Assembly (NCBI GenBank): GCA_003833135.1 | Contig: QZLH01000022.1 | Span: forward strand, 215,066 to 246,517 | Origin: Oehlia diaphana | Lineage: Eukaryota; Glomeromycota; Glomeromycetes; Glomerales; Glomeraceae | Reading direction: 5' to 3' | DNA: 31,452 nucleotides | Shown here: positions 9,949-19,363 of the stretch, one piece after another | Numbering within the stretch: position 1 is the stretch's first letter | Layout of the letters: every line of letters begins with the position of its first letter | Position numbers and translations under genes: made by a program | The notes under the pieces: model-generated | Seen by the model: only the letters and a program-made list of their open reading frames with translations | Databases searched by the model: none | Told to the model about the DNA's origin: nothing

Positions 9949-10527
9949 TTAGTTACTAAAGTTATTAAAATCAAATGAATCATTTAAATCAAAAGTATTT
10001 TGAGAGTAAGTTTGCGAGTTTCCAGTAACGATATTTGGGTTTGAGTCTTGTGGAAATAAATTTTGTAAATCCAAATTAGCTAAATTTACAGAATTAGGTA
10101 TAACGACAATTCTAAACCCGGGAATATTAAGTCTAAAGATTTCAGAATTATTCGGTTGAGGAGAATTAACTGAAGAGTAGTTATTTTGGAATTGAATATC
10201 ATCAAATGGAGAGTTATACTGCGGCGCGTAATATGATGCAGTGAACGTAGGATCATCGTATTGAGCTGAAGTACCAAGTTGATTATCCATAAGAGAGGAG
10301 GACTCTTCGTAATTGCCAGTTGTGTAAGTTGTCGTATCTGAAGGGTCGCGAGAAATATTAAAGTTATTATTATATGGAACATTTGGAGTATATTCCATTT
10401 GATTATGTTCTATTTGGTTATGTTCCATTCGAGTATGCTCCATTTGGATCACATTTGTTGGTTGTTGTAAATGATTGTTTTCATTAATAATAATTTCAGT
10501 AAAATCCAAATCGAATCCATGAGCCAT
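9949..10527 (-). CDS. Asn/Gln-rich hypothetical protein, paralog 1 (192 aa)
   Basis: A single-exon frame of 192 codons starting MAHGFDLDFTEI. The N-terminal third holds a short repeat of MEHNQ-type units (about residues 29-47). The middle is rich in Asn, Ser, Thr and Tyr and probably disordered. The C-terminal part holds the best-conserved block, EIFRLNIPGF then VIPNSVNL and LDLQNLFPQDS (about residues 130-162), and an acidic/Asn tail. There is no signal peptide, membrane segment or known domain. The paralog at 19364-19909 is about 85% identical by hand alignment and differs by indels of 5, 3 and 1 codons, all in frame, which argues for a real protein. About 110 bases upstream of the ATG are also conserved. 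Function is unknown. The acidic, Gln/Asn-rich make-up would suit a nuclear or scaffold protein, but that is a guess. Confidence 0.75.
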   Translation of the reverse strand: MAHGFDLDFTEIIINENNHLQQPTNVIQMEHTRMEHNQIEHNQMEYTPNVPYNNNFNISRDPSDTTTYTTGNYEESSSLMDNQLGTSAQYDDPTFTASYYAPQYNSPFDDIQFQNNYSSVNSPQPNNSEIFRLNIPGFRIVVIPNSVNLANLDLQNLFPQDSNPNIVTGNSQTYSQNTFDLNDSFDFNNFSN

Positions 10528-10640
10528 CGTAAAAACTTTTTGAACTATAAAAAATTTTGAAGTTTATTATTTTTTTTCTTCAAAGTGATAATTAAACCAA
10601 ATATGTATATTAGATATGTTATAAAACTATATTTATCTTA
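10528..10640 (-). promoter_or_regulatory. Conserved upstream region of Asn-rich paralog 1
   Basis: About 110 bases before the ATG align closely with 19910-20030 before paralog 2, including the words around caaatatgtatattagatatgttata, and then similarity fades. Conservation stops where the promoter would be expected to end. On the gene strand it contains TATA-like words about 90 bases upstream and an A-rich leader next to the ATG. Confidence 0.5.
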
Positions 10641-10919
10641 AGAGAGAAACTTTTATATTTTTAATGTTCAAAGAATAAGGCCTTTTAAATAGATTTTTTT
10701 ATTTTATTTTTATTAAACAAAACAGTAATAGTTAGTGAATACAAAAATTTATGAACAAAAAGTAGATCGAACTATAAATAATATCATTTAATAAATATAT
10801 CACATAATAATATTATCGATACCTTCCCCTATTTGGTTATTCCTACTTCAAAAAAAAATATTTTAGTTCACGATTATGATGTAATAAATGTAATAAAACA
10901 AATGTATGTAGTAAAAATA

Positions 10920-11640
10920 GTTTGACAACAATAAATAATAATTTTAATTCAATGATTCGTAATGAAAAGATGTAAATTTATACAAGGGATTTTTAGTTCT
11001 AGATCTTTAGAGATATTATTATAGTTAAAGAAGCATTTTTTTTTAATATCCTATGAGTAGTATATTTCAATACCTCATAAAGAGATTAAATATCAAATGA
11101 CGACTAACGTTACACTCTTTTTTTAATAAAATATTATATTGGTTACCCTTTCTTAAATGCATTAATTTTAAGATGATAGATAGATTTTTCAAAATTATTT
11201 TCAAAAATTATTTCAATTCATTTTAATAAAAAATGTAGAAATGTTAATAATAATTATTTTAAGTCGCAATTGCTATTATAAATACATATACATTCTTGTG
11301 TTTTTCTTTCAAAATATAGATAAAAAATTAATTTTTTCCTATTCTCCGACATGCAGGTTTGTTTAAAATTATGATAAATTTTAGGAGGTAAAATTCTCAC
11401 ATTGAATTGTGGTCTCTTTAAAAACATTTGATTAATGATATTTAAGTACCAGATTCTCTTGTAAAAATAAAGGACATCATGAATGACATTTCTTATGATA
11501 ATTAAATTATCAGTTTCATATAATAATTTATGGACTTTTCAATATTTCTAAAGTTTAAAATATTAAAGGACTAAAATTATGTATATATCATCTGTTAGGT
11601 TTGATCTACAGTTTGGACAATGAAAAATTGTAAATAAAAT
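10920..11640. repeat. Dispersed noncoding repeat R2, copy b
   Basis: This copy keeps the end of the left part (attcaatgattcgtaatgaa, ggatttttagttctagatct) and all of the right part: the tcctatgagtagtatatttc block near 11048, a gcaattgc block near 11264, a 36-bp identical block at 11357-11392, and gacatcatgaatgacatttct near 11473. It sits between the Asn-rich paralog 1 and the kinase relic that starts at 11704. Confidence 0.75.
11357..11392 (+). other. 36-bp block identical in three R2 copies
   Basis: The stretch beginning gtttgtttaaaattatgat and ending aggaggtaaa is identical at 11357-11392, 18734-18769 and 22037-22072. The surrounding repeat sequence has accumulated many substitutions and indels. 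The role is unknown. Confidence 0.7.
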
Positions 11641-11703
11641 ACACTTTTCAATGGAGTTATTCCGTTCAAGCAGGTTGGAATATGTATTTGTTGACACTCC
11701 ACT

Positions 11704-13155
11704 ATGGAAAAACAGCACGTCCTCGAACTTTTTAAACTAAAGGGAAAGAATAAGATACCTTAAAAGTCTACACCCAGAACTTGAATCATCATTGGGTCCT
11801 AAATGCGACTTAAACTTGCCATACATTTGCGATAATTGTCTTCATAGAGTTTTTTGCACGGCAAGTTTTCGAGTTTGACCAGTGGGAATGAACTAATTGA
11901 TAGCTTCATACAGGAAACACAACTTTTTTCTCAATACGAACGGTATCCTGAATGGGTTCCACACAACTCTTTGTCCTAAATAAAAAAGATTGGTGAAGGT
12001 GGATTTGGTACGGTGGTTTCTACAATGTGGAGTTGGGGAATTAAATCATCTCTGGAAGAAGAGGATAAAGATTATAAGACGAGAAAAAAAGTATATCATT
12101 ATCGAAATTGGTCCATGTACAGTTGCTCCAAAGAAACTGAAAGGTGAAATGGAATTTACGCAAGCATTTCTTTTAGAGGTACAAATTCCCTATAAATTAT
12201 AATTATTATATATATGATGTTAATTTCTCTTATTACATATTTAGGTTCAAGCCCAGTTCGATTTTTGTCATTTGTACGAGATCACACAAGATCCCTCGAC
12301 ATTAGAATATATGTTTATAATGCGTTTGCACCACAAGGTGATCTTTGACGATATTTATTGCGAAATTTTGATAACCTTTTATTACCGAATAAGTTGGGTA
12401 TAGCCCAAATCATATGTGCTGAACTTGAAAAAATTCATGCAAAAGGATGGGTCCATGGTGATCTCCATAGCGGAAACATTCTTTTACTAAACGAAGAAAA
12501 TGCATTCATTTCCGACTTTGGAATGTGTTGACCAACTGATACAGTAGAAGCAAAAGACAAAGTGTATGGGATCATTTCCTATATTGCGTCAGAAATAATT
12601 CGTGGCCATCCATATTCTCAAGCAGGCGATATTTACAGCCTTGGAATTCTCTTATGGGAGTTAGCTTGTGGAATCATTGCATTTGCGGACCGTTCTCATG
12701 ATGTAAATCTAATATTGGATATCTGCGATGGTCTTCGCTCACAAACATGCCATTACTCTCCTCTAGTATACAACGATATTATAAAGATGTGTTGGGATCC
12801 TGATCCTTCGAAACGACCATCCGCGAGTGAAATATTAATATCCATCGAAAGATTGTGCGAATTTAGGCGGTCAAAGGATGATCTTGAATATCCAAAGAGT
12901 GGAGATCAAATTGAACATGGTGATAATTATTTTAAGTTTCCGAAATTTTTTGATTCAAATGGTTATGGTTTAATAAAATATTTTGAAAGTAAAATTTGTC
13001 AGCAGTTGATAAATGCCCACAGAGCCTGTCGAATTTATATTAAAATGAAATGGAAACCGAATAAACCTATTCATTCAGAAGCAGTTTACACTAGCCGTTC
13101 ATTTAGTTATAAGAGTTTGCAGGATGAGATTGATATCTTGCTAAGTCAAAAGTAA
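11704..13155 (+). pseudogene. Decayed TKL-type protein kinase (full-length relic)
   Basis: All parts of a kinase of the expanded glomeromycotan type are readable, but in different frames. There is a Cys-bearing N-terminal region (LHPELESSLG, CDNCLHRVFC), a linker (SGNELIDSFIQETQ, PEWVPHNSL), the glycine loop IGEGGFGTV (about 11989), KKLKG as the probable lysine region, the catalytic loop VHGDLHSGN (12451 on), SDFG (12511-12522), WELACG, and DPDPSKRPSASEI. From 12532 the frame is open for over 200 codons to the TAA at 13153-13155, with a tail containing AVYTSRSF. A GT-AG intron of 66 nt lies at 12179-12244. Damage: stops at 11761, 11977, 12346 and 12529, and frame changes near 11765, 11874, 12090 and 12325. 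HGD replaces the usual HRD of the catalytic loop. An alternative ATG lies at 11651. It would have been a Ser/Thr or Tyr kinase in signalling and is now dead. Confidence 0.88.
12179..12244 (+). other. GT-AG spliceosomal intron in kinase relic
   Basis: The kinase frame LLE ends at 12178 and resumes as VQAQFDF at 12245. The 66 nt between start with GTACAA, are AT-rich and end with atatttAG. Length and composition fit fungal introns and confirm the eukaryotic origin. Confidence 0.8.
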
Positions 13156-13489
13156 TCGATCATCTATTGTTATTTTGTATCTCCATTACCGACAGTATCT
13201 TAATTAATATGCTGATATTTTATTATTGTGACTAAATGTCATCACTTTTGCGAAAAAAACGATAATGATAATCATATTAATAGTTTTTATGTCGTATAAT
13301 GTAACCGCGTAATTTAATAACATATTTTTATTCTTATTGAGGATTTTGACGTAAAATTTTTTATTTGTCTGTAAACAATCTTTCTTGATATAAATGATAC
13401 TTCGTAATATAGATCACTAAGAATAAAAATTGTGTGCATACCGCAAGCTTACAACAAACTATAATTCTAATGGTATTTGAGTTACGATG
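13156..13489. other. Noncoding flank of kinase relic
   Basis: AT-rich sequence following the kinase stop. No gene, repeat family member or clear regulatory element was seen. Confidence 0.5.
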
Positions 13490-13740
13490 AGACTGTGATT
13501 TTCTTATTAAAACGCATAAAGACATTTCTCTCGAAATCGAAGAATTACTAGATATAATCCAAAACTTGCTAAAAAATAATCCAATTATGAAAAGTAGAAA
13601 ATTTTTCGTGTTAACAATTATTTTCGAATAGAAAAACGACAGAATATAAACATGAAAACCATGCTTATGCTAAATTATACAAGTCAATTCCGAAATACCA
13701 ATTAACCTATTTGTTTGATCAATATTTGGAGTCCATATGA
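13490..13740 (+). pseudogene. Coding-like remnant in two frames, unknown product
   Basis: A stop-free run of about 46 codons contains ISLEIEELLDIIQNLLKN and is followed, one frame over, by about 41 codons containing EYKHENHAYAKLYKSIPK and YLFDQYLE. The helical, charged character looks protein-like. The frame change near 13620 would mark a lost gene. I do not recognise the family. It overlaps no other feature, but the neighbouring minus-strand tract starts at 13844. Confidence 0.3.
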
Positions 13741-13843
13741 AATGAATAGACATTCTACAAAATTACGTGGAACTGTAATGGTCACAATTGTACTCTCTTA
13801 TATATGCACTAAAGATATAGGCTGTCTATCAAAATATTTCACT

Positions 13844-14620
13844 TCAATAAATTACTGAACCATAAATAAAATGAATGCCTGAAGCGAACGTGAAGTATAA
13901 TATTATTCTGTGAACTACTATTTCGATTACAGATAAATTAAGACAGTATAGAACTGATACGATGTAGCCCATACCTAAGGCGTCTTCGGAGGATTCAAAA
14001 TTCATGGTAAACTGCTAAAGCCACTGCTCTGTGAAATCATGCTAGGACTGCAAAGAAAAAATACAATTTTCGAGCCGTATATAACGAAAAAAAAATAGTT
14101 AATAAAATACAACTAATAATTGAGAAATGGACAAAGAAGTAGTACACTTTAATAACATATACCGGTTGTGATAGTGCCATAAAGGTAATCGAAATCATGA
14201 TCATTTTTTTATTTAATTGTCTCAAACGAGCTCAAGCTAAATTGATATTATGAACGAAGCCTTCACGTATTAGTCGATGCACTTTGTCTTTCATAACACA
14301 AATAAGTTTCAGATACCCAGAATAAAATATAAATGTTAAATTTATTACATGAGAAATTCATACAAAGTGGCGATACATACGATCAGAATAATTTTCCAGT
14401 TCAGAGAGAGTCTTGTAGGAATGATGCTATTTAAGTCATAAAGCATCATAAACCAGAAAGATAATCCTCGCCTTGATCACATAATCGACTCATCCGGAAT
14501 TTCAATTATTTCGTATTTTGCCTCATGATAAAATTATAAGATCCTTGGTAGTCAAACGTATTATTTTGCATTGATTATAGACTAAGACTAAAGACCCCTG
14601 AACTATTCTCAGTTCTACTA
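13844..14620 (-). pseudogene. Decayed multi-pass membrane protein-like gene
   Basis: On the minus strand several short frames in series are rich in hydrophobic segments. SLNWKIILIVCIATLYEF lies at about 14350-14430. A 62-codon frame at 14037-14225 carries VYYFFVHFSIISCILLTI. A 53-codon frame ending at 13844 carries MGYIVSVLYCLNLSVIEI. Stops and shifts separate them. Together they suggest a serpentine or transporter-like protein that has broken down. In AT-rich DNA random frames are also rich in Ile, Leu and Phe, so this is weak. No family signature was recognised. Confidence 0.3.
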
Positions 14621-15003
14621 GTTTACAGAATGAACAATATTTCCTTCAGAAATACCCTCCAAGTATCTTTGTATCTTCTATGCAATTTATGAAATACTCA
14701 TTATCGTCTTAAATTTGGATTCGAGGAGTGAATAACTGGAAAATGTATGTATCAGTGAGTCAATGCCGTATTTTGCCAAATTCTTCCTCAATGGATAAAC
14801 TTATTCCAGTATTAAGAGACCGGATGTTGTTCTTTTCTTCATACCTTAATAAGTCGAAGATTTTTCGCTTGCCCAAACATTTATTTTCCAATATTCTCAT
14901 TGCTCTTCGCTAAATTTCAAAGTTTTCTTTCTCATGCCAGAAACCGAACAAGTTCTTCGTTTAATTTTCTGCTAGCGTGTCTCGTTTCTATCGTTGCACG
15001 GCC
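14620..15003. other. Unassigned stretch with short coding-like frames
   Basis: A 61-codon plus-strand frame (14728-14913) and, on the minus strand, a stop-interrupted run containing RHASRKLNEELVRFLA (about 14925-14995) overlap the same DNA. Neither has a recognisable domain, and they may belong to the decayed gene just downstream on the minus strand. Confidence 0.3.
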
Positions 15004-15017
15004 ATTGACTGGAGTAG
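15004..15017. repeat. Target-site duplication, left copy
   Basis: Perfect 14-bp direct repeat of 15207-15220, immediately beside the poly(T) end of the 189-bp insert. Confidence 0.8.
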
Positions 15018-15206
15018 ATTTTTTTTTTTTTTTTTTAACGCATAACAACAACTTTATCAAGAGATAAGAAGATCAAAGGAGAATAGTACATTAACTATAT
15101 AAAAGATCATTCAAATCTAATCTAGCTTAAATCAACCCGAAAGGAACCATCCCAAATTCCCAATCCTAAGATTTAGACGTAGCCAAACAAAACCAGATGG
15201 GCAATA
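15018..15206 (-). mobile_element. Retroposed short element (SINE-like or retrocopy) with TSD
   Basis: A perfect 14-bp direct repeat, attgactggagtag, occurs at 15004-15017 and 15207-15220. It encloses 189 bp that begin on the plus strand with an 18-T run (15019-15036), which is a poly(A) tail when read on the minus strand. This is the hallmark of target-primed reverse transcription by a LINE-type enzyme. The body (about 170 bp) has no ORF. I could not identify convincing A and B boxes of a tRNA-derived SINE, so it may instead be a retrocopy of an RNA or mRNA 3' end. The perfect TSD implies a young insertion. Confidence 0.75.
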
Positions 15207-15220
15207 ATTGACTGGAGTAG
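15207..15220. repeat. Target-site duplication, right copy
   Basis: Perfect 14-bp direct repeat of 15004-15017, at the 5' end (minus-strand sense) of the insert. Confidence 0.8.
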
Positions 15221-15764
15221 TATTTTTTTCATACGTATATTTACGTTGTAATTCCCTTTTAGAAAAGTCTAAAATAAAAAGAAAAGAAGAAATTTATTTG
15301 TCTTTAAACTACAAAATGAATCAACTAGAAATCAAAAAAACTTGATAGTTACTCTTACATTTGTCAATTTATTGAACAAAAAAAATCCTTCTTTTGAAAA
15401 GATCATTCCAAATGGTTAGTTAATTTCGTTCAGAAGAATGAAGTAATTTTTTTATTTTTTTGTCCAGAATAGAAGTAACTTTTTTTGCTTCTACTTGAAC
15501 TTTTATAGAAAGAAATTCTTTCATGATTTTGTTCCATTAAAAACCTTTTGCTACTTTCTATATTTTTTTTTCTTTGAATTATTGATTGATAGTTTTTTTC
15601 TATTACGAACAAAGATAAACTATCCCGTTCCCTTTGATTTTTTTTTGATTAGTCGACTAAAAAATTTACAGAAAAAAAATGTGGCAACTTCGAAAAAAGG
15701 GAGTATATAAAGTGGTACAATAATTACCTATGTACGTACAGTATATATCGTAGTACAGAGGATC
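15221..15764. other. AT-rich noncoding stretch
   Basis: Overlapping frames on both strands (15430-15612 minus, 15495-15710 plus) are dominated by Phe, Lys and Ser from T/A runs and are not credible genes. A small stem TAGAAG/CTTCTA lies near 15470-15495. Nothing else was recognised. Confidence 0.5.
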
Positions 15765-16240
15765 CACCATTTTTTGTGTATCACGAATTTATAATATTTT
15801 TCTTTTGAGATTTTTCTGACATTTATAATTTATCGATAATAGAACGAACCTAATTGAAAATTTTAAACTCTGTCATTTACTTTGAATTAATTTTCTAAAA
15901 GAATTAAACCCCAAAGGTGAAAACCATATTTATACTGATGGTGATAATCTATGTGGCCAAATATATCAAAATACACGAAGTTCAATTTAGTTAATTCTCT
16001 GGTTTTTTTGGTTTACGGAGTGGTAACGATGTATTTGATGGAGGTGTTTCTTCCCTTTGAGCCATTAATTATATCTATCTTGTCCTAACTCCTAATGTCC
16101 TAATTATTACCTATCAAAATGGAGTATACATAAAACGGAATTTAATGCTACGCTTAAATAATAGTTTTTAATTTAATGATTTGGCCCTACTTCAAATGCA
16201 TATATTGCCTGAAGTATATATAAATTTTAAATTTATACTA
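15765..16240. repeat. Dispersed noncoding repeat R2, copy c (partial)
   Basis: This is collinear with 21140-21640 (tcacgaatttataatattt, gagatttttctgacatttat, aactctgtcatttactttga, ccaaaggtga, atgtggccaaatatatc). It lacks part of the middle and fades after the gccattaattatatctatcttgtcc region. Confidence 0.7.
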
Positions 16241-16379
16241 AATCATACATCAAATTATCAATATCTCAATAAATTATTCCATCACATATTTAACTGAACG
16301 GTATATACTACATACTATCAGCTATACATTTCATGATAAATAGATCTTTTTTGTTAATTTCAAAATAATTTAAATTATC

Positions 16380-16770
16380 TAAACTTTGGAAAATATTGAA
16401 TAAGTCCCTATTTATATGGCATTGATAATTTAATAACAGAAATGTCATTCGCGGTTTTTTATTTTTATGACTCTAGTATTTGTCAAATGAGTGAAATGAC
16501 AGAAGGTTTAATGTATAATTTTAGTTAGCATCGGGATAAGAATTCTATTTCATTACCGAAAATTCTGCTACACAATTCAAATACACTTACTTTAGTAAAA
16601 GTTCTAGAATCATGGCAAAGAGAATTGTATTTGGTACTTTAATTCCTAAAATTTAAACGAATCCGCATGTTAAAGAGTGGGTATATTGAAATTTTTTTTT
16701 TTTTTAGCTAGAGAGCAAAAACCACAAGAACGAATGAAATACATTAAATAATAACTGCGGCTTAAAATAT
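16380..16770 (-). repeat. Inverted R2 right-end remnant beside truncated gene copy
   Basis: On the minus strand this shows the same decayed R2 right-end words as 9730-9850 (aatattgaataagtcc...gataatttaata near 16395-16440, and the aactgcgg word at 16755). It lies downstream of the Asn-rich gene stump, matching the arrangement at paralog 1. The middle (about 16500-16740) has short open frames on the plus strand, such as TLVKVLESWQREL, without a recognised match. Confidence 0.45.
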
Positions 16771-16862
16771 TTAGTCAGATAAATAAAACTTTAATTAAAC
16801 AATATAATGAAATTGATTACATAATAAAAATATTTAAATATCAAATTAGAGATAAAGAAAAG

Positions 16863-16911
16863 AATATTGTTTAGTTACTAAAAGTTATTAAAATCAAATG
16901 AATCATTTAAC
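16863..16911 (-). pseudogene. 3' stump of a third Asn-rich paralog
   Basis: The minus strand encodes only the last residues of the family (LNDSFDFNNF and stop), followed by the same 3' flank as in the two complete paralogs. Similarity stops abruptly at about 16911, where an R2-family segment begins. The rest of the gene has been replaced or deleted. The stop configuration matches paralog 2, not paralog 1. Confidence 0.75.
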
Positions 16912-18930
16912 GTGCAAGCGCATAACTCCTAAAAGTTTGTACGTTAATATTGTACACCCTCTTAGCCCGTGTTACTCCCGTGATGCACATAGTTTAAGTA
17001 GAAAAAATTTTTTATGTTGGGTCTTTAGTTATACCAAAACAATCTGCAAGTGCTCCACTTTGCAAGCATTTATTATATCTATATTTTTTATAATTGAACT
17101 TATTTTGTTTTTAACAAGCTTTAACAATGCGAACGCACTTTCTTTGTTATTAAATTTTTTCCTTTGTTCTATGGGGAACATTATAAACAACTATTCCAGC
17201 GTCAATAAATGTCCGCACAACTATACAAAGTTAAAATAGAATTTTAAAGATAATTTATGGATTTTTTTTTTAAAGTTATTAACAACAAAATTTGACGTGA
17301 AAAAGATAATAATAATAATAATTTGTAGAATAAAATCATGAAGAACACTTAATTTCATAGTATGAAATTTCTTAGGAGAAAGCAAAATTTTTATTTTTAA
17401 TTAAAAATGTCTTGTGGATAATAACACTTTAATACTCAATCTAATGGTAAGCTTGAACCTTCTTTAGAGTTAAAACTTTGCAATATTGGTTAAACTTATA
17501 CAATAGTAATATATGTATGTGTTTAATATCTTCGATTAACAAAATTTTCAAATTGATTGAAATCAAAGGAAATATGAATACTCCTAATCAGGGCACTTTA
17601 TCAGATTTTTACTATTAATAGATCGTTATCACAAATTTATAATATTTTCTTTTGTTTTAATAATTATAATTCATCAATAATAGAATGAACACAATTTAGA
17701 ATGTTTAAACAAAATCCTAAAGCAGCAATAGAAAAAGGTAACTGAATTTGCTAAATGCTAATTACTGATAACATATTTTGCAGAATTTCCAACTAAAATA
17801 TATTATTTTAATATCAAATTTTTATTAAATATAATAGATTTCTTCATAATTCTGCCAAGAAATAAAGAGGAACAATCCTGACGTTACTTAGAAATAATTT
17901 TTCTAAAAGAATTAGACCTAAAGATGGATGATGACAGGCAATCTTGTGGCTAAGTGACCAAATATATTAACAAAATACTCGAAGTTCAACTGGAAGTTTT
18001 ATTGTATGCTGACAAGATGTTCACCAAATCATCGATGATGATAGTGAATGAGAAAATATTCCCAAAAGGTAAAAAATATTTCACTGAAATTTCGTGATCT
18101 GAAATTCAAGTTAAAAGTTAACCTAATTCTCCGATTTTTTTAGTTTACGATCACTGATGTATATTAATGGAGGTTGCGTTTCTTCTAAAATGATTTGATA
18201 TTGTCCATTGATTTGTGATTCAAGATGCGTTCTATCTATCTTGTCATATATTCTAATTGTTAATATGCAAAAATGGTAGTTTAAGACAACGTTTAAATAA
18301 TAAATAATTTTAATTCAATGATTCAGAATGAAATTATGTAAATTTTATATAGGATCGCAATAGAATTTAATAATATTCATTGAAGTCAAGGATTTTTACT
18401 TTTTAATTCTGGATCTAACGCTCTTTATAATAACTTTAATATTTTGAGATATTATTATAGTTAGATAAAGAAACATTTTTTTTAATATCCTATGAGTAGT
18501 ATATTTCAATACTATATAAAGAAAATAAATATCAACTGACGACTGATGTTACATCTTTTTTTTAATAAAATAACATAATGCATGAATTCAAGTTGATAGA
18601 TTTTTCAATTATTTTCAAAATTATAATAATTCGATTCATTTTGATAAAAATGTAGAAATATCAACAACCAATTATTTTAAACCGCAGTTGCTATAAAATT
18701 ACATATATCGTTCTTCCCAATTTCAATATGCAGGTTTGTTTAAAATTATGATAAATTTTAGGAGGTAAAGTTCCAAATTAAAAAATTCACATTGAATTGG
18801 CTGTCTTTAAAACATTTTGATATTTCAGATTAAAGATATTTGTAAAAATAAAGACATCATGAATGACATTTCTTAATTAAATTATCAATTTCATACAATA
18901 ATTTATGGACTTTTTCAATATATCCAAAGT
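16912..18930. repeat. R2 long copy d (about 2 kb)
   Basis: This segment aligns in order with 20600-22260: ctcccgtgat and gcgaacgcactttctttg near 16977-17145, ggagaaagcaaaat near 17373, ctaatggtaag near 17441, agtttacgatcactgatg near 18142, attcattgaagtcaagga near 18376, the tcctatgagtag block near 18489, the 36-bp identical block at 18734-18769, and gacatcatgaatgacattt near 18852. The 113-codon frame at 16898-17239 spans the junction with the gene stump and is an artefact of it. Confidence 0.75.
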
Positions 18931-19160
18931 AGAACATAATAGATGGCTCTCTCATGATACGGTAAAATGTTAAAATGTAACTGTTTTAAATTTGAGAATT
19001 TAATTTCTTCAGCAACGTCAAATTGATTAGATAAATCCGATGGATCAGGATCGTCGCATATTGTTGTAACCCAATTTCCTAAACATTCGTAAAGTTGAGA
19101 TGCTGTTGGTCTATTGGATGGGTCAGCATCTAAACATTGTATCATTAATCTTAAAGGATT
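18925..19160 (-). pseudogene. TKL-type kinase C-terminal fragment
   Basis: The minus-strand frame reads LMIQCLDADPSNRPTASQ, LYECLGNWVTTICDDPDP, SDLSNQFDVAEEIKFSN and LPYHERAIYY. These are the last helices of a kinase domain plus the typical tail of the glomeromycotan kinases. No glycine loop, catalytic loop or DFG is present. The frame breaks after AIYY, and upstream (higher coordinates) similarity ends near 19160. The fragment abuts the right end of R2 copy d, as if carried there by recombination. Confidence 0.85.
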
Positions 19161-19363
19161 AAAATTATTAACATATCACGTAAAATGCATATAAGCAGCG
19201 TATAAAAAAATTATTATATCTGTAATGATTAGTTCAAATAATAAGTCTGGTCTACTTAAGATAATAATATAACTTTATTTATAAAATGAATACATAATAA
19301 AATATATAAAAAATACAGATAATAATAATAAAAATATAAATTAGATAAAAAGAAATTTAGTTA
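19161..19363. other. 3' flank of Asn-rich paralog 2
   Basis: AT-rich sequence containing the words atacataataaaatatataaaa and acagat...aatataaatta, also found at 9880-9945 after paralog 1. It is probably the shared 3' untranslated region and polyadenylation region of the family. Confidence 0.5.

Noticed and set aside
11384..11392. AGGAGG word in the conserved R2 block as a ribosome-binding site
   Set aside because: The window is eukaryotic (spliceosomal introns, kinase and hAT families) and no start codon with a sensible frame follows.
15430..15710. Overlapping 60- and 71-codon ORFs on opposite strands
   Set aside because: Their composition is Phe/Lys/Ser from T and A runs, with no conserved content.
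16898..17239. 113-codon plus-strand ORF with a hydrophobic middle
   Set aside because: It starts inside the antisense of the Asn-rich gene stump and crosses the junction into R2. The R2 copy at 20600 does not keep the frame.
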